A stretch of DNA of 64,000 bases from Chengkuizengella sp. SCS-71B (GTDB lineage Bacteria > Bacillota > Bacilli > Paenibacillales > KCTC-33759). Position 1 is the stretch's first letter. The number at the start of each line of letters is the position of its first letter. This document shows positions 1 through 7,916 of this stretch, piece after piece. Below the pieces are notes generated by a model. That model was not told the origin of the DNA, made no database searches, and saw nothing but the letters and a program-made list of their open reading frames with translations. Where the stretch lies: the NCBI RefSeq assembly GCF_040100845.1, contig NZ_JAZHSH010000001.1:992001-1056000 (forward strand), given 5' to 3'. Position numbers and translations under genes: made by a program.

Positions 1-320
1 TCAAGAGGGTGATGGAAGATGCCTTAGATATTCATTCACCATCAAGGGTTATGATGGATGTAGGAAAATGGATTCCAATCGGTTTAGCTGAAGGGATGGA
101 GCGCAATATCAACGCAGTGATTGGAGCCACAAACAACATGGCACAGGCTACCATTCCAAGAGGTCCTAATTTCGGTCAAAGTCAGCAAATATCTAATGCA
201 ACAAATAAAAATTTTAGCACGAATGTAACGAATCATTTTCATATGCCTGTAGATTCGCCTGCACAAGTGGCAAGGAAACAACAACAATCACTTAGACAAC
301 TCGGGTTAGAATGGGGGTAA
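1..320 (+). CDS. Phage tail tape measure protein, C-terminal end (partial)
   Basis: The reading frame is already open at the window edge (codons from base 3) and ends at 320, so this is only the last ~106 residues. The stretch ALDIHSPSRVMMDVGKWI followed by GLAEGM is the hallmark end of long-tail phage tape measure proteins, which set tail length and are threaded through the tail tube. The gene for the distal tail protein follows after 6 nt, the usual order. The tail-chaperone and head genes would lie upstream of the window. Confidence 0.85.
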   Translation, partial: KRVMEDALDIHSPSRVMMDVGKWIPIGLAEGMERNINAVIGATNNMAQATIPRGPNFGQSQQISNATNKNFSTNVTNHFHMPVDSPAQVARKQQQSLRQLGLEWG

Positions 321-326
321 ACTGCT

Positions 327-1190
327 TTGCAAAAAATCACGTTTACAAATACAAATGGCTTATCTGTGGAGCTTGGAGGAGCTCCTTTTTTGCTGTCTAA
401 AATAGAGGGTTTAGGTGATGTTGAAGCAGATATTCAAACCCAAAAAGCACCTTATCAAGATGGTAGTACACATATTCAGTCCCTACTTACCGAGAGGTTT
501 ATCCCTATTGAGGTCACGATTTTGGGGACGAATAGGAATGATATATCAGCAAAACGAGAGTTGTTGTCTAGTGTCTTTAATCCAAAGGTGAAGGGCGTTT
601 TAAAATATGAAAATGATCGGGTTACAAGGTGGATTGATGCGGTTTCTGAACATGTACCTACTTATCCTAGCGGATTAGACAATCGGACAAACCGTTTTCA
701 AAAAGTCATCATTGATCTGATTTGTCCTAGCCCATTTTGGACAACAGAAGAACAAGTAGATCAGCTTGTGATTTGGCAGGGTGGGTTAGAGTTCCCACTT
801 GAGTTACCCACTACCTTTGCAGAACAATCTGAATCAAAGTCAAAAATTTTAATTAATGAAGGACATGTGGAAACACCAATACGAATTGCTTTTGAAGGTC
901 CAGCCACTGCACCCATTCGAGTTGAAAATGTGACCACAGGTGAATTTATGGAAGTGAATCAGGATTTATCTGAGGGTGAGCTTTTGGAAATCAACACAGC
1001 TTTTGGACAAAAGAAAGTGGAGAAGGTTTCATCCGTTGGAGTACGTAGCAATGCGTTTCACTTTGTCAGTTTAGACAGTACATTTTTTCAACTAGGAGTA
1101 GGTAATAATTTGATTGATTATTCTACAGGGCAGGAATATGAAAGTGCAGGAGTGACCATTGCATGGAGAAACCGATATTTAAGTGTGTAA
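327..1190 (+). CDS. Phage distal tail protein (Dit, siphovirus tail component family)
   Basis: 287 aa, TTG start 6 nt after the tape measure gene. The N-terminal half (ITFTNTNGLSVELGGAPFLL, then a segment around YQDGSTHIQSLLTERFIPIEV) is typical of the siphovirus tail component/Dit family, which forms the hub between tail tube and baseplate. The C-terminal half looks like the galectin-like half of longer Dits (PIRIAFEGPATAPIRVENVT). Position directly after the tape measure supports the call. The TTG is supported by a GGGGG run upstream; no other start fits as well. Confidence 0.8.
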   Translation: MQKITFTNTNGLSVELGGAPFLLSKIEGLGDVEADIQTQKAPYQDGSTHIQSLLTERFIPIEVTILGTNRNDISAKRELLSSVFNPKVKGVLKYENDRVTRWIDAVSEHVPTYPSGLDNRTNRFQKVIIDLICPSPFWTTEEQVDQLVIWQGGLEFPLELPTTFAEQSESKSKILINEGHVETPIRIAFEGPATAPIRVENVTTGEFMEVNQDLSEGELLEINTAFGQKKVEKVSSVGVRSNAFHFVSLDSTFFQLGVGNNLIDYSTGQEYESAGVTIAWRNRYLSV

Positions 1191-1202
1191 GGAGGTGTCA
1201 TG

Positions 1203-1835
1203 ATGGCAGAAAAATCTAGTTTTTTTAATAGTGTGGATGGGGATAGACAGTATGACATGGAAGTTTTTGCAACGTATTTTAAACAGTTTTTAACGAGTGG
1301 ACTGTACCATCAAAATCATCAACCATCTTTGGGAATCACTCATGTCTCTGGTCTACAAACGAAACTTGAAACAGGTTCAGCCTATCTCGAAGGTTTTATG
1401 TATGAAAACACGGAAGAGATGGTATTTATCCATGATGCAGCCGATGCTACAAACCCACGCATTGACCGCATTGTTTTAAAGCTGGATAGAGATATAAATG
1501 CAAGGGAAATTAAAGCAGGGATAAAGAAAGGAGTACCTGCAACTACACCTTTACCTCCTATATTACAAAGGGATGACATTGTTTATGAAATGAGTCTAGC
1601 ACAAATCAAAATCAATGCAGGAGAAACGACCATCCATTCCATCACGGATGAACGTTTTAATGAGGAGGTCTGCGGGTTAGTTTCCTCACTGATTACTGTG
1701 CCCACAGATGAATTACAAAGACAGTGGAATGAGTGGTTTAGTGGAGTGCAAAATGAAATAGGGGCAAGGATTTTGATTGGGGATAATGAACCTCAAAATG
1801 CGATAACAGGGGATATTTGGATTAAATCAATCTAG
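1203..1835 (+). CDS. Phage tail/baseplate structural protein, function not resolved
   Basis: About 210 aa. Two adjacent ATGs occur (1200 and 1203); the second has the better 7-nt distance from GGAGG. The protein has a conserved-looking N-terminal block (SSFFNSVDGDRQYDMEVFA), then a region rich in D/R/K around DRIVLKLDRDINAREI, and ends in an acidic/aromatic stretch. Similar proteins lie between Dit and the tail-associated protein in Bacillus-type phages and are usually annotated only as structural. It may be an adaptor for the receptor-binding apparatus, which is inference from order alone. Confidence 0.55.
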   Translation: MAEKSSFFNSVDGDRQYDMEVFATYFKQFLTSGLYHQNHQPSLGITHVSGLQTKLETGSAYLEGFMYENTEEMVFIHDAADATNPRIDRIVLKLDRDINAREIKAGIKKGVPATTPLPPILQRDDIVYEMSLAQIKINAGETTIHSITDERFNEEVCGLVSSLITVPTDELQRQWNEWFSGVQNEIGARILIGDNEPQNAITGDIWIKSI

Positions 1836-1846
1836 GTGGTGATAAC

Positions 1847-2920
1847 GTGCAACCAATCAAAGTCATGACTCCCTCATTTGTATTTTTAGGTGAGATAGAC
1901 GATTACGAAAGTTTACAATTTACTAGACGTTTTCAACGACCTGGAGAGTTTGAACTTCACATTAATCTAAATAAAAACAACACGGAAACATTACAAGAGG
2001 ATCACTTCATTGTGTTAAGTACGAATAAAGTGGGTGTGATCAGACATCGGGAAATCAAACAAGAAAACACGGAGCAATTAATGGTGAGAGGATATACTTT
2101 ACAAGGTATATTGAGTAGACGGATCACCGTCCCACCAGATGGAGAAGCTTACGACAAACTAAATTCGAATGCTGAATCAGTTCTAAAACATTATGTCAGA
2201 CAAAACGCAGTGGATTCCATTTCAAGCCGAGTGATTCCAAATCTCATCATGGCGGATGATCAAGGGCGGGGACCAGTTGTCGAATGGCAGTCCAGGTATA
2301 AAAATCTTGCAGAAGAATTAGAAGCCATTGCTTTTACATCAGGTTTAGGGTGGGATATTGTATTAGATTTCCAGCAACAAACATGGAAGTTTGAAGTGTT
2401 TGAACCAACAAATCGAACTGTATCTCAAAACGAGATTCCGCCTGTGATTTTTTCTACCCACTTTGACAACATCAAAAGTCATACGTTTATAGAAAGCAGT
2501 ATGGGAACCAAAAATACAGCTTTTGTAGGTGGGCAAGGAGAAGGGGCAAACAGAGCGATTGCAGAGGTTGGGGAATCGACAGGGTTTAAGCGAGTAGAAA
2601 CGTTTATCGATGCCAGAGACCTAGAAGAGGCGGTTAACTTAACGACTCGTGGGAATCAAAAACTGCAAGAATTGCAGAAAGTGTTTAGCTTTGAAGCTGA
2701 AATACTCACTCATGGACCATTTGAATATGAAAAGGATTGGGATTTAGGGGATAGGGTAACGATTCAAGATCAAAAGTTAGGTATAACGTTAGATACTCCG
2801 ATTCCAGAAATCAAAGAAATCTATGAACCGAGTGGCTTTCGATTAGAGGCTACGTTTGGGAAGAGTACACCAACACTGATCGATAAAATCAAAAAATCGA
2901 TTTCAAATACAATCCTTTAA
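1847..2920 (+). CDS. Phage tail protein, ReqiPepy6 Gp37-like family
   Basis: 357 aa with a GTG start behind AGGTGG, 11 nt after the previous gene. The N-terminus (YESLQFTRRFQRPGEFELHI) and the middle segment (WQSRYKNLAEELEAIAFTSG) match the Gp37-like siphovirus family recalled from Gram-positive phages; these occupy the tail-associated-protein slot at the baseplate tip. The C-terminal part around GDRVTIQDQKLGITLDTPI resembles the domain also present in tail endopeptidases. No clear peptidase catalytic site was seen, so no enzymatic role is claimed. Confidence 0.7.
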   Translation: MQPIKVMTPSFVFLGEIDDYESLQFTRRFQRPGEFELHINLNKNNTETLQEDHFIVLSTNKVGVIRHREIKQENTEQLMVRGYTLQGILSRRITVPPDGEAYDKLNSNAESVLKHYVRQNAVDSISSRVIPNLIMADDQGRGPVVEWQSRYKNLAEELEAIAFTSGLGWDIVLDFQQQTWKFEVFEPTNRTVSQNEIPPVIFSTHFDNIKSHTFIESSMGTKNTAFVGGQGEGANRAIAEVGESTGFKRVETFIDARDLEEAVNLTTRGNQKLQELQKVFSFEAEILTHGPFEYEKDWDLGDRVTIQDQKLGITLDTPIPEIKEIYEPSGFRLEATFGKSTPTLIDKIKKSISNTIL

Positions 2921-2938
2921 TGAAAAGGAGGTTACATT

Positions 2939-5074
2939 GTGGCAGATAAAAATATTCAAATGAAACAAAGAAATGCAACCAATACAGATTGGGATGACCT
3001 GCATCCTAAAACAAAGGCAGAAAATGTTACATTGCAAAACAGTAACAACTTAGAAGAAGAAATCATTCAGATTAATGAAACTATAGCAAACATTGACCTC
3101 AGTGCTGAAAACATACGAACTTCCAATAATTCCAATGTTCAGGAGGAAATTGATGTTTTAAAGTCCTCTTTCGATAATGGTAAACACAAAGTCGCTGCCG
3201 CCATTGTCGAAGTGGATTCAAGTAAGGATACTACAGGTAGTGACGAGTTTAGCAAGCTAGCAGAAGATATTCGAGGGATTAAAAAAACAATAACAGGAGC
3301 AACTTTTGAGGAATTAATAGGGAAAGAAGCGAGAGACTTTGAAACCGTATATTCCAATAGTTCGGTATACACGGTTTTGATTGATAACGATGACCATGTT
3401 TGTTTTGGTGGAGCTGATGATTTCCTCTCCAAGATGGATGCAAACGGAAATATTCTCTGGGAGTCCGCAGTATCTACTAATTCTTATTACGAATTATCTT
3501 TTTACCCAAATGGTGACCTATTAGTTGGACTATCCTCCTCCATTGCGAGAGTAAACGGTGTGACAGGAGAGGTAGTATGGACGGAGGGTGCTCCTGGTTC
3601 CGTGAGAGGTGCAGGGGTATATCACGCCGATGAAAGTGCGTTTATTCTATCCGATACAAACCCAGAAAAATTCTATAAAGTGGATGCAGCAGGAAATATT
3701 GTGTTTGAAAGATCATTAGTTTCAGGCTCACAGAGGGGGCTTGTCGTAGATCAAAGCGGATATGTTTATCATGGCGCTAGAAACATCTTAACAAAGGTTC
3801 AAGTAGATGGGGGTATGTTTTGGGAGTATATAGAGAGTGAGAATAGCATTTACGATGTTTCCTTGATTGAAAAGGATATTATTTTCATCCATGGAAATCA
3901 TGTGGTTAGAGTAGATGCTGACAATCAGCTTGTTTTCGATCAGATTGTGGGTGATACCACTTTAAGAGCAATAGGGGTTGATCGAGAGCATCATATCTAT
4001 GTTGGAGGCGCAGGAGAGATTCACAAACTAAATTCTGACGGTGTGTATCAAGATTGGACATTTCAAAATTACACTTCCAGTCCTTATAAATTTGTTTTTG
4101 ATAGTCAGGATAACTTATGGGGAGCGATGGTGGATCTCCTTAAAATTCCAACAAATCCTTTTCCCCTCACCATGATAGAATCGTTTGACGAACATTATAA
4201 CGTCAGTGCGGGGACAGATGATATTCAAGAGATTGTGACGGATAAACAAGGAAATGCTTATGTGTGTGATCTTACAGGATGGGTAAAAAGTGTTGATGCA
4301 AGTGGAAATCCACGTTGGTCCCATCTGTATAGCTCAACCCACGCAGCTCGAACGGTCGCTTTAGATGTAACAGAGCAAGTGTTATATGTGGGTGGGGATA
4401 GCAGTACAGAAGTCAAACGGTTAAATGCAGTCGATGGGAGTCTGATTGAATCCCATTCCAGTGTATCTGGTGGCGATGTTCACAGTATCGCTGTAGATAA
4501 AAGAGGGAAAGTGTATATCGCTGATTCAGGATCAACGGAAAGAATCATTTTGTATAATCCCGATTTAAGTGTCATCCTTTCCTCAGATTCAACGCATACA
4601 GGGATAATTACATCCGTCGCCCCAAGTTCAAGTTCATTTTACAGTGTGGGGGAAGATGGTCTTCTGGTCAAGTATGGGCAGCATGATGGGGATGCTGATT
4701 ATACTTACAATATAAATACTAAAGAGATGTCCGTTGCAACCAATCCTATGACAGGTAGGGTTCATGCAGGGGGGACCAATAACAAATTATCTACATTTAG
4801 TGGATCATCCTCAGCAGTAAAAGAGTGGGAACACCTTTTTGATTCCGATGTGGATGGGATTGAGACCGATCGATATGGGAATGTATTTGCAGTCAGCAAC
4901 AAGACATTAGCTAAATTTACGAGTGATGGTGCTTTAGTCTGGACGTATACACTCAGTCATACAAGTAGAGATTTAAGTATCGGTAAAAGTGGGGAAGTTT
5001 ATTGTGCAATGCGTTATTCATCAACAAATGATCGATTAGTTAAAATCGTACAAAGTGTGACCATAACAATATAA
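2939..5074 (+). CDS. Phage tail fibre-like protein with a C-terminal beta-propeller
   Basis: 711 aa, GTG start behind AAGGAGG. Residues ~1-115 are charged and helical, with a segment (QEEIDVLKSSFDNGKHKVAA) common at the stem of Gram-positive phage tail proteins. From ~residue 135 to the end there are many repeats of the form VxxDxxGNVYxxG...LxKxDxxGxxxW, the pattern of PQQ-like/NHL propeller blades. The position after the Gp37-like gene and before XkdX fits a receptor-binding or host-recognition protein. The ligand is unknown. The repeats are degenerate, so the number of blades cannot be set by eye. Confidence 0.65.
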   Translation: MADKNIQMKQRNATNTDWDDLHPKTKAENVTLQNSNNLEEEIIQINETIANIDLSAENIRTSNNSNVQEEIDVLKSSFDNGKHKVAAAIVEVDSSKDTTGSDEFSKLAEDIRGIKKTITGATFEELIGKEARDFETVYSNSSVYTVLIDNDDHVCFGGADDFLSKMDANGNILWESAVSTNSYYELSFYPNGDLLVGLSSSIARVNGVTGEVVWTEGAPGSVRGAGVYHADESAFILSDTNPEKFYKVDAAGNIVFERSLVSGSQRGLVVDQSGYVYHGARNILTKVQVDGGMFWEYIESENSIYDVSLIEKDIIFIHGNHVVRVDADNQLVFDQIVGDTTLRAIGVDREHHIYVGGAGEIHKLNSDGVYQDWTFQNYTSSPYKFVFDSQDNLWGAMVDLLKIPTNPFPLTMIESFDEHYNVSAGTDDIQEIVTDKQGNAYVCDLTGWVKSVDASGNPRWSHLYSSTHAARTVALDVTEQVLYVGGDSSTEVKRLNAVDGSLIESHSSVSGGDVHSIAVDKRGKVYIADSGSTERIILYNPDLSVILSSDSTHTGIITSVAPSSSSFYSVGEDGLLVKYGQHDGDADYTYNINTKEMSVATNPMTGRVHAGGTNNKLSTFSGSSSAVKEWEHLFDSDVDGIETDRYGNVFAVSNKTLAKFTSDGALVWTYTLSHTSRDLSIGKSGEVYCAMRYSSTNDRLVKIVQSVTITI

Positions 5075-5090
5075 AAGGAGAGGTTTTAAT

Positions 5091-5378
5091 ATGTTAGTAT
5101 TCTATGAGAGAGAAACCGCAGAAAGAGGGAAAGTAGGAGTGATTCATCACCAACCTCACTTACTTCCTGCTAGTAAACGAGCAGAAGGGATAGAGGTAGA
5201 ATCCATTCCCGAACCGATCAAGGAACAGGGGAAAAGAGGGGTATTATATGTAAATCCACTAACTTCTGAATTATGGTATGAATATGTAGATGTTCCATTA
5301 ACGACTGATGAAGAATTAGAGAATTTAAAAGAAACCGTCGATATGATCCTTTTAGATTCATTAGCAGGAGGTGTTTAA
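5091..5378 (+). CDS. Conserved small phage protein upstream of XkdX
   Basis: 95 aa, ATG start behind AAAGGAGAGG. It contains VNPLTSELWYEYVDVPLT followed by a helical acidic tail (EELENLKETVDMILLD). Proteins with this NPLT.ELWYEYVD-type core recur between tail fibre genes and xkdX-like genes in Bacillales prophages, hence the call. The function is not known to me. It is co-directional with its neighbours and ends 2 nt before the XkdX-like ATG, so the two are probably translationally linked. Confidence 0.6.
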   Translation: MLVFYERETAERGKVGVIHHQPHLLPASKRAEGIEVESIPEPIKEQGKRGVLYVNPLTSELWYEYVDVPLTTDEELENLKETVDMILLDSLAGGV

Positions 5379-5380
5379 AG

Positions 5381-5497
5381 ATGTTTCAAACACTAAAAAG
5401 ATTATATGATGCTGGACGATTGAATGAGGCAGGATTACAAAATGCAGTGAATAAAGGCTGGATTACACAAGCTCAGTTTAATTTGATCAAAGGATAA
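5381..5497 (+). CDS. XkdX family phage protein
   Basis: 38 aa. The sequence starts MFQTLKRLYDAGRLNE and ends in WITQAQFNLIKG, the pattern of XkdX (PBSX) proteins: short, with a Y.aGrl...L..AV..GWIT..qf..I core. The function is unknown. It marks the end of the tail operon, since a terminator hairpin follows within 10 nt. GGAGGTG overlaps the end of the preceding gene and serves as the ribosome site. Confidence 0.75.
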   Translation: MFQTLKRLYDAGRLNEAGLQNAVNKGWITQAQFNLIKG

Positions 5498-5502
5498 TGA
5501 TA

Positions 5503-5533
5503 AGGACCAATTCAAAATATTGGTTCTTTTTTA
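5503..5533 (+). terminator. Rho-independent terminator of the phage tail operon
   Basis: The arms GGACCAAT and ATTGGTTC, with a short A/T loop, are followed by a T run. It ends the tail operon before the inserted spore-type module. Confidence 0.8.
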
Positions 5534-5584
5534 ATTATAGTAGACACTGGTATAATAGCACATTTTCAAACAATCAAGTCACTT

Positions 5585-5619
5585 GTCTATACCAAAATGA
5601 AGGGTTTAAACATAGAATA
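5585..5619 (+). promoter_or_regulatory. Sigma-K-like promoter of candidate small RNA copy A
   Basis: GTCTATACCAA lies upstream of CATAGAATA, 26 nt from G to the C of CATA. The -10 fits CATANNNTA, and ACC in the -35 fits mACm. The block from 5549 to 5600 is almost identical to 19149-19200. No ORF follows; the transcript would run into the hairpin at 5660. Confidence 0.6.
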
Positions 5620-5625
5620 TAAGGA

Positions 5626-5688
5626 AGAACTATTACGCACTCATAGAATCCTTCTACGGAAACCTCACTATTTATATAGTGGGGTTTT
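5626..5688 (+). ncRNA. Candidate sporulation small RNA, copy A
   Basis: A ~63-nt unit lies between the sigma-K-like promoter (5585-5619) and a strong hairpin (arms 5660-5670 AAACCTCACTA and 5677-5687, then T). It contains no ATG-led frame with a ribosome site. It shares CTCAT..AATC.(5 nt)CTACGGAAA with copy B at 19226-19294 and its promoter and hairpin with copy C at 60773-60857. The start point is inferred from the -10 box, not seen. Confidence 0.45.
5660..5688 (+). terminator. CCTCACTA-family terminator hairpin (copy 1)
   Basis: AAACCTCACTA pairs with TAGTGGGGTTT over an 11-bp stem with T run. It belongs to a family of near-identical hairpins in this window (also at 7284, 19263, 19592, 20073 and 60825; a looser relative at 60979). 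Confidence 0.75.
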
Positions 5689-5724
5689 AATCTATGAAAA
5701 ATGTGTACTTACCCTAGGATACAC

Positions 5725-5757
5725 GTCTAATCAAAATAGATTATTTAACATAGTATA
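5725..5757 (+). promoter_or_regulatory. Sigma-K-like promoter of yjcZ-like gene 1
   Basis: GTCTAATCAA lies 24 nt before CATAGTATA. The ATG of the small membrane protein is 28 nt after the -10. It shares the layout of nine other sites in the window. Confidence 0.65.
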
Positions 5758-5785
5758 TATTACATTATAGGAAGGAGTTGTTAAT

Positions 5786-5950
5786 ATGAGTGGACACAGT
5801 GGTTCTGGAGCTGTTTTAGTTCTAGTACTATTCATTCTTTTAGTTATTATTTTAGTTGCTGCAAGTGGAGGTTCGAGATATGATTCACTTAATCCATTAC
5901 TATCCCAACGTGAACCAATACTTGATGAACTAGGACCTTCGAGGTTTTAG
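5786..5950 (+). CDS. YjcZ-family sporulation membrane peptide (copy 1)
   Basis: 54 aa, ATG behind AAGGAG. The N-terminus MSGHSGSGAVLVLVLFILLV and the continuing IILVAAS form one membrane helix typical of the YjcZ family of small sporulation proteins. The hydrophilic tail ends in DELGPSRF. It lies between the phage tail and lysis operons but is read from a mother-cell-type promoter, so it is probably expressed during sporulation rather than phage growth. The membrane segment is nearly identical to that at 19722. The role of the family is unknown. Confidence 0.8.
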   Translation: MSGHSGSGAVLVLVLFILLVIILVAASGGSRYDSLNPLLSQREPILDELGPSRF

Positions 5951-6004
5951 AGTTGCCGACTTCCCCGTAAATCCATTAAACCTAACATAAGGAGGGTAGA
6001 TAGA

Positions 6005-6238
6005 TTGGAATTAAATATCATTCAATATTTTTTAACTCAGGGACCCTTTGCGGTCCTTTTTGTTTGGTTGCTTATCTATGTAATGAGAAATAGCAAAGAA
6101 AGAGAGGATAAACTAATTGAGTCACATAAGGAAAGGGAAGGTCAGTTGATTAGTACATTAGAAAAGTTTAGTGAAAAGTACGACATGATTATTGATGAAC
6201 TACGTCAATTGAAAGAGAAAATGTCAGGAAGGAAGTGA
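6005..6238 (+). CDS. BhlA/UviB-type holin
   Basis: 77 aa, TTG start behind GGAGGG with a 7-9 nt spacer. The N-terminal segment QYFLTQGPFAVLFVWLLIYV forms one membrane span, followed by a long charged coiled-coil tail with EKFSEKYDMIIDELRQLKE. This matches the BhlA/UviB holin family, which permeabilises the membrane during phage lysis or bacteriocin release. An endolysin follows after 4 nt. The first ~30 codons are almost identical at the DNA level to the pseudogene at 19959. Confidence 0.8.
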   Translation: MELNIIQYFLTQGPFAVLFVWLLIYVMRNSKEREDKLIESHKEREGQLISTLEKFSEKYDMIIDELRQLKEKMSGRK

Positions 6239-6242
6239 AAAT

Positions 6243-7028
6243 ATGACCTTCAAAATGAAATATCCCATCAAAAAAAAATACCTCACTAAAGGCACAAAAA
6301 GAAGATCAGGAATCAAAATGCCAAAAGTAGGATTTATTGTTGCTCACGACACAGGGAATGATGGTTCCACAGCTTTACAAAATATTAAATACTACGAAAA
6401 CTCAAACAATGTTATGTCTGCATCTGCTCATATTTTTGTTGATGACATAGGTATTTATGAGTGCATTCCTTTGCTTACAGATACACCAGAAAAGGCATGG
6501 CATGTGCTATATCAAAAACCTTTGGATAATCAAATATTTGGTGATGATGCGAATGATATAGCAGCAGGTGTTGAGCTTTGTTTTTCTCATAAGAGAGGCA
6601 GTATTAATAATGAAGAAGCTTATAAAAGGTATGTATGGGTAATTGCTTATATCTGTCACAAATTTGGACTAGATCCTGCTAAAGCAATTATTGGACATCA
6701 TATCCTTGATCCACAGCGTAAAACAGATCCACAAAACGCACTTTCTAAAATGGGTAAATCTTATGACCAGTTATTACAAGATGTAGTCAAAGAATACTAT
6801 GATTGTTTACCGAGGGAGGAATTGATTTTGAAGCTAAAAAAATGGCAGATAGAAATGGCTCATCAATCTATTGAAAACTTAAATGAGAAAGAATTACTTC
6901 ATGATGTTGATGAATGGAAAAAGAAAGTAGAGGACAAGCCTGACGAGGTTTTAAAGGACATACCTTGGTTATTCTTTGTCATGTTAGATCGATTAAGTGA
7001 AAATAAAAAATTGGAAGGTGGAATATAA
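6243..7028 (+). CDS. Phage endolysin, N-acetylmuramoyl-L-alanine amidase (Amidase_2/PGRP)
   Basis: 261 aa. The amidase_2 fold is recognisable from VGFIVAHDTGNDGSTALQN (first zinc His in AHDTG), SAHIFVDDIGIYECIP (SAHIFV), AWHV, and IIGHHILDPQRKTDP with the second His and the KxDP signature. It cleaves the amide bond between MurNAc and the stem peptide. The remaining ~85 residues are lysine- and glutamate-rich and lack an obvious SH3 or LysM repeat, so the wall-binding part is unassigned. It sits between two holin genes, the normal lysis cassette. Confidence 0.85.
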   Translation: MTFKMKYPIKKKYLTKGTKRRSGIKMPKVGFIVAHDTGNDGSTALQNIKYYENSNNVMSASAHIFVDDIGIYECIPLLTDTPEKAWHVLYQKPLDNQIFGDDANDIAAGVELCFSHKRGSINNEEAYKRYVWVIAYICHKFGLDPAKAIIGHHILDPQRKTDPQNALSKMGKSYDQLLQDVVKEYYDCLPREELILKLKKWQIEMAHQSIENLNEKELLHDVDEWKKKVEDKPDEVLKDIPWLFFVMLDRLSENKKLEGGI

Positions 7029-7031
7029 AAT

Positions 7032-7283
7032 ATGGATTTTCAAGTTTATGATTTTGCAATTGTCCCTGTCATCGTTGCACTAGTTCATCTTGCAAAACAA
7101 TTAGGATTAGGAGTTAAATTATTACCAGTTTTTTCTCTTGTATTAGGGATAGCAACTGGTATTTTTTATGTGGCTCCTGGTGATCCAAAACAAGCTATTC
7201 TAGTAGGCATAGTAATGGGATTGGCTGCTAGTGGATTATGGAGTGGTGCAAAGAACACAGTGCAGATAAAAAAATGGAGATAA
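7032..7283 (+). CDS. Second phage holin (small two- to three-span membrane protein)
   Basis: 83 aa, ATG behind GGAAGGTGG, overlapping the end of the lysin region. The hydrophobic segments FAIVPVIVALVHLAKQLG and LLPVFSLVLGIATGIFYV, plus a third segment ILVGIVMGLAASGLW, end in a charged tail. The size, order and G/A-rich last helix resemble A118-type holins. A CCTCACTA-family terminator directly follows the stop. Confidence 0.7.
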   Translation: MDFQVYDFAIVPVIVALVHLAKQLGLGVKLLPVFSLVLGIATGIFYVAPGDPKQAILVGIVMGLAASGLWSGAKNTVQIKKWR

Positions 7284-7315
7284 AAAACCTCACTATTTGT
7301 TAAGTGAGGTTTTTT
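7284..7315 (+). terminator. Terminator of the phage lysis operon (CCTCACTA family)
   Basis: AAAACCTCACT pairs with AGTGAGGTTTT and is followed by T. The stem is the same sequence as the terminators of the candidate small RNAs. Confidence 0.85.
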
Positions 7316-7363
7316 AAAATTTGGAGTTGAGATTGTATAGTGGGATATGCAATTGGTGAGGAG

Positions 7364-7407
7364 GTAAGTTTCCCCCACCGATAGTTAAGTTGCTCAGGGA
7401 AACTTAC
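7364..7407. repeat. Inverted repeat at the prophage/accessory boundary
   Basis: A perfect 11-nt arm pair, GTAAGTTTCCC and GGGAAACTTAC, is separated by 22 nt. It lies just past the stop of the minus-strand gene at 7413 and could act as its terminator, although the loop is long and no T run follows. Confidence 0.5.
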
Positions 7408-7412
7408 TTTCA

Positions 7413-7679
7413 TTAATGTCTTAAATTTCGTACAGCTTTGTATAAAAAACCAAATGAAATAACAATTGTTATTAAACCTGCAACAAAAAATCCATTTGTG
7501 TATTTTGGGATATCTGCTGTATGTACAGTATCATTTATCTCAAAAAGTAAAAAAGTAATTCCTATTCCATCTCCATCAACATTATCTCCAAGCGACCATA
7601 ACTGTGCTCCCTTTAATAACATCATAATTCCAATAGAGAGAATTACGACTGGAAAAATAGAGCGGTAGATTATTCTCAT
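7413..7679 (-). CDS. Small two-span membrane protein, unknown function
   Basis: 88 aa starting at the ATG of MRIIYRSIF, which has GGAGAA 7 nt upstream; the frame is open further to a TTG at 7703 but that start would bury the ribosome site. There are two hydrophobic helices (FPVVILSIGIMMLL and FFVAGLITIVISFGFLY) with a ~30-residue acidic loop (GDNVDGDGIG). No family is recognised. It is the first gene beyond the phage lysis operon and is convergent with it. Confidence 0.6.
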   Translation of the reverse strand: MRIIYRSIFPVVILSIGIMMLLKGAQLWSLGDNVDGDGIGITFLLFEINDTVHTADIPKYTNGFFVAGLITIVISFGFLYKAVRNLRH

Positions 7680-7830
7680 AGGGCAGTTCTCCTTCCAAAT
7701 CAAAATGAAATCAATATAGATAGAAATTAAATTTTTCTACATATATTTTAGTTTAAGGTTAGTAAGAAGAAGAAGTAAAGAGGTAATAGATGGTTTTGAA
7801 TAGTGACCCATATATGTAAATATTTTATAA

Positions 7831-7859
7831 TTGACACAAAAATTTATAGGTGATAACTT
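7831..7859 (+). promoter_or_regulatory. Candidate sigma-A promoter of the exported gene pair
   Basis: TTGACA at 7831-7836 is followed 17 nt later by a weak -10 (TAACTT). It lies ~60 nt upstream of the ATG at 7917. Confidence 0.4.
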
Positions 7860-7871
7860 TGTATGAGTCAA

Positions 7872-7887
7872 TTAGGTGCGCACCTAA
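7872..7887. promoter_or_regulatory. Perfect 16-bp palindrome, probable operator
   Basis: TTAGGTGCGCACCTAA reads the same on both strands. It lies just downstream of the candidate promoter and 29 nt before the start of the exported protein, a position where a bound repressor would block elongation. The GC-rich core stands out in AT-rich DNA. The regulator is unknown. Confidence 0.5.
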
Positions 7888-7916
7888 AATATTTATTTTA
7901 GAGGAGAAACTTTTTA

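Noticed and set aside
7032-7283. Lysis gene as a possible toxin of a toxin-antitoxin pair
   Set aside because: Order amidase-holin and holin-like helices explain it better; no antitoxin reading frame is present.
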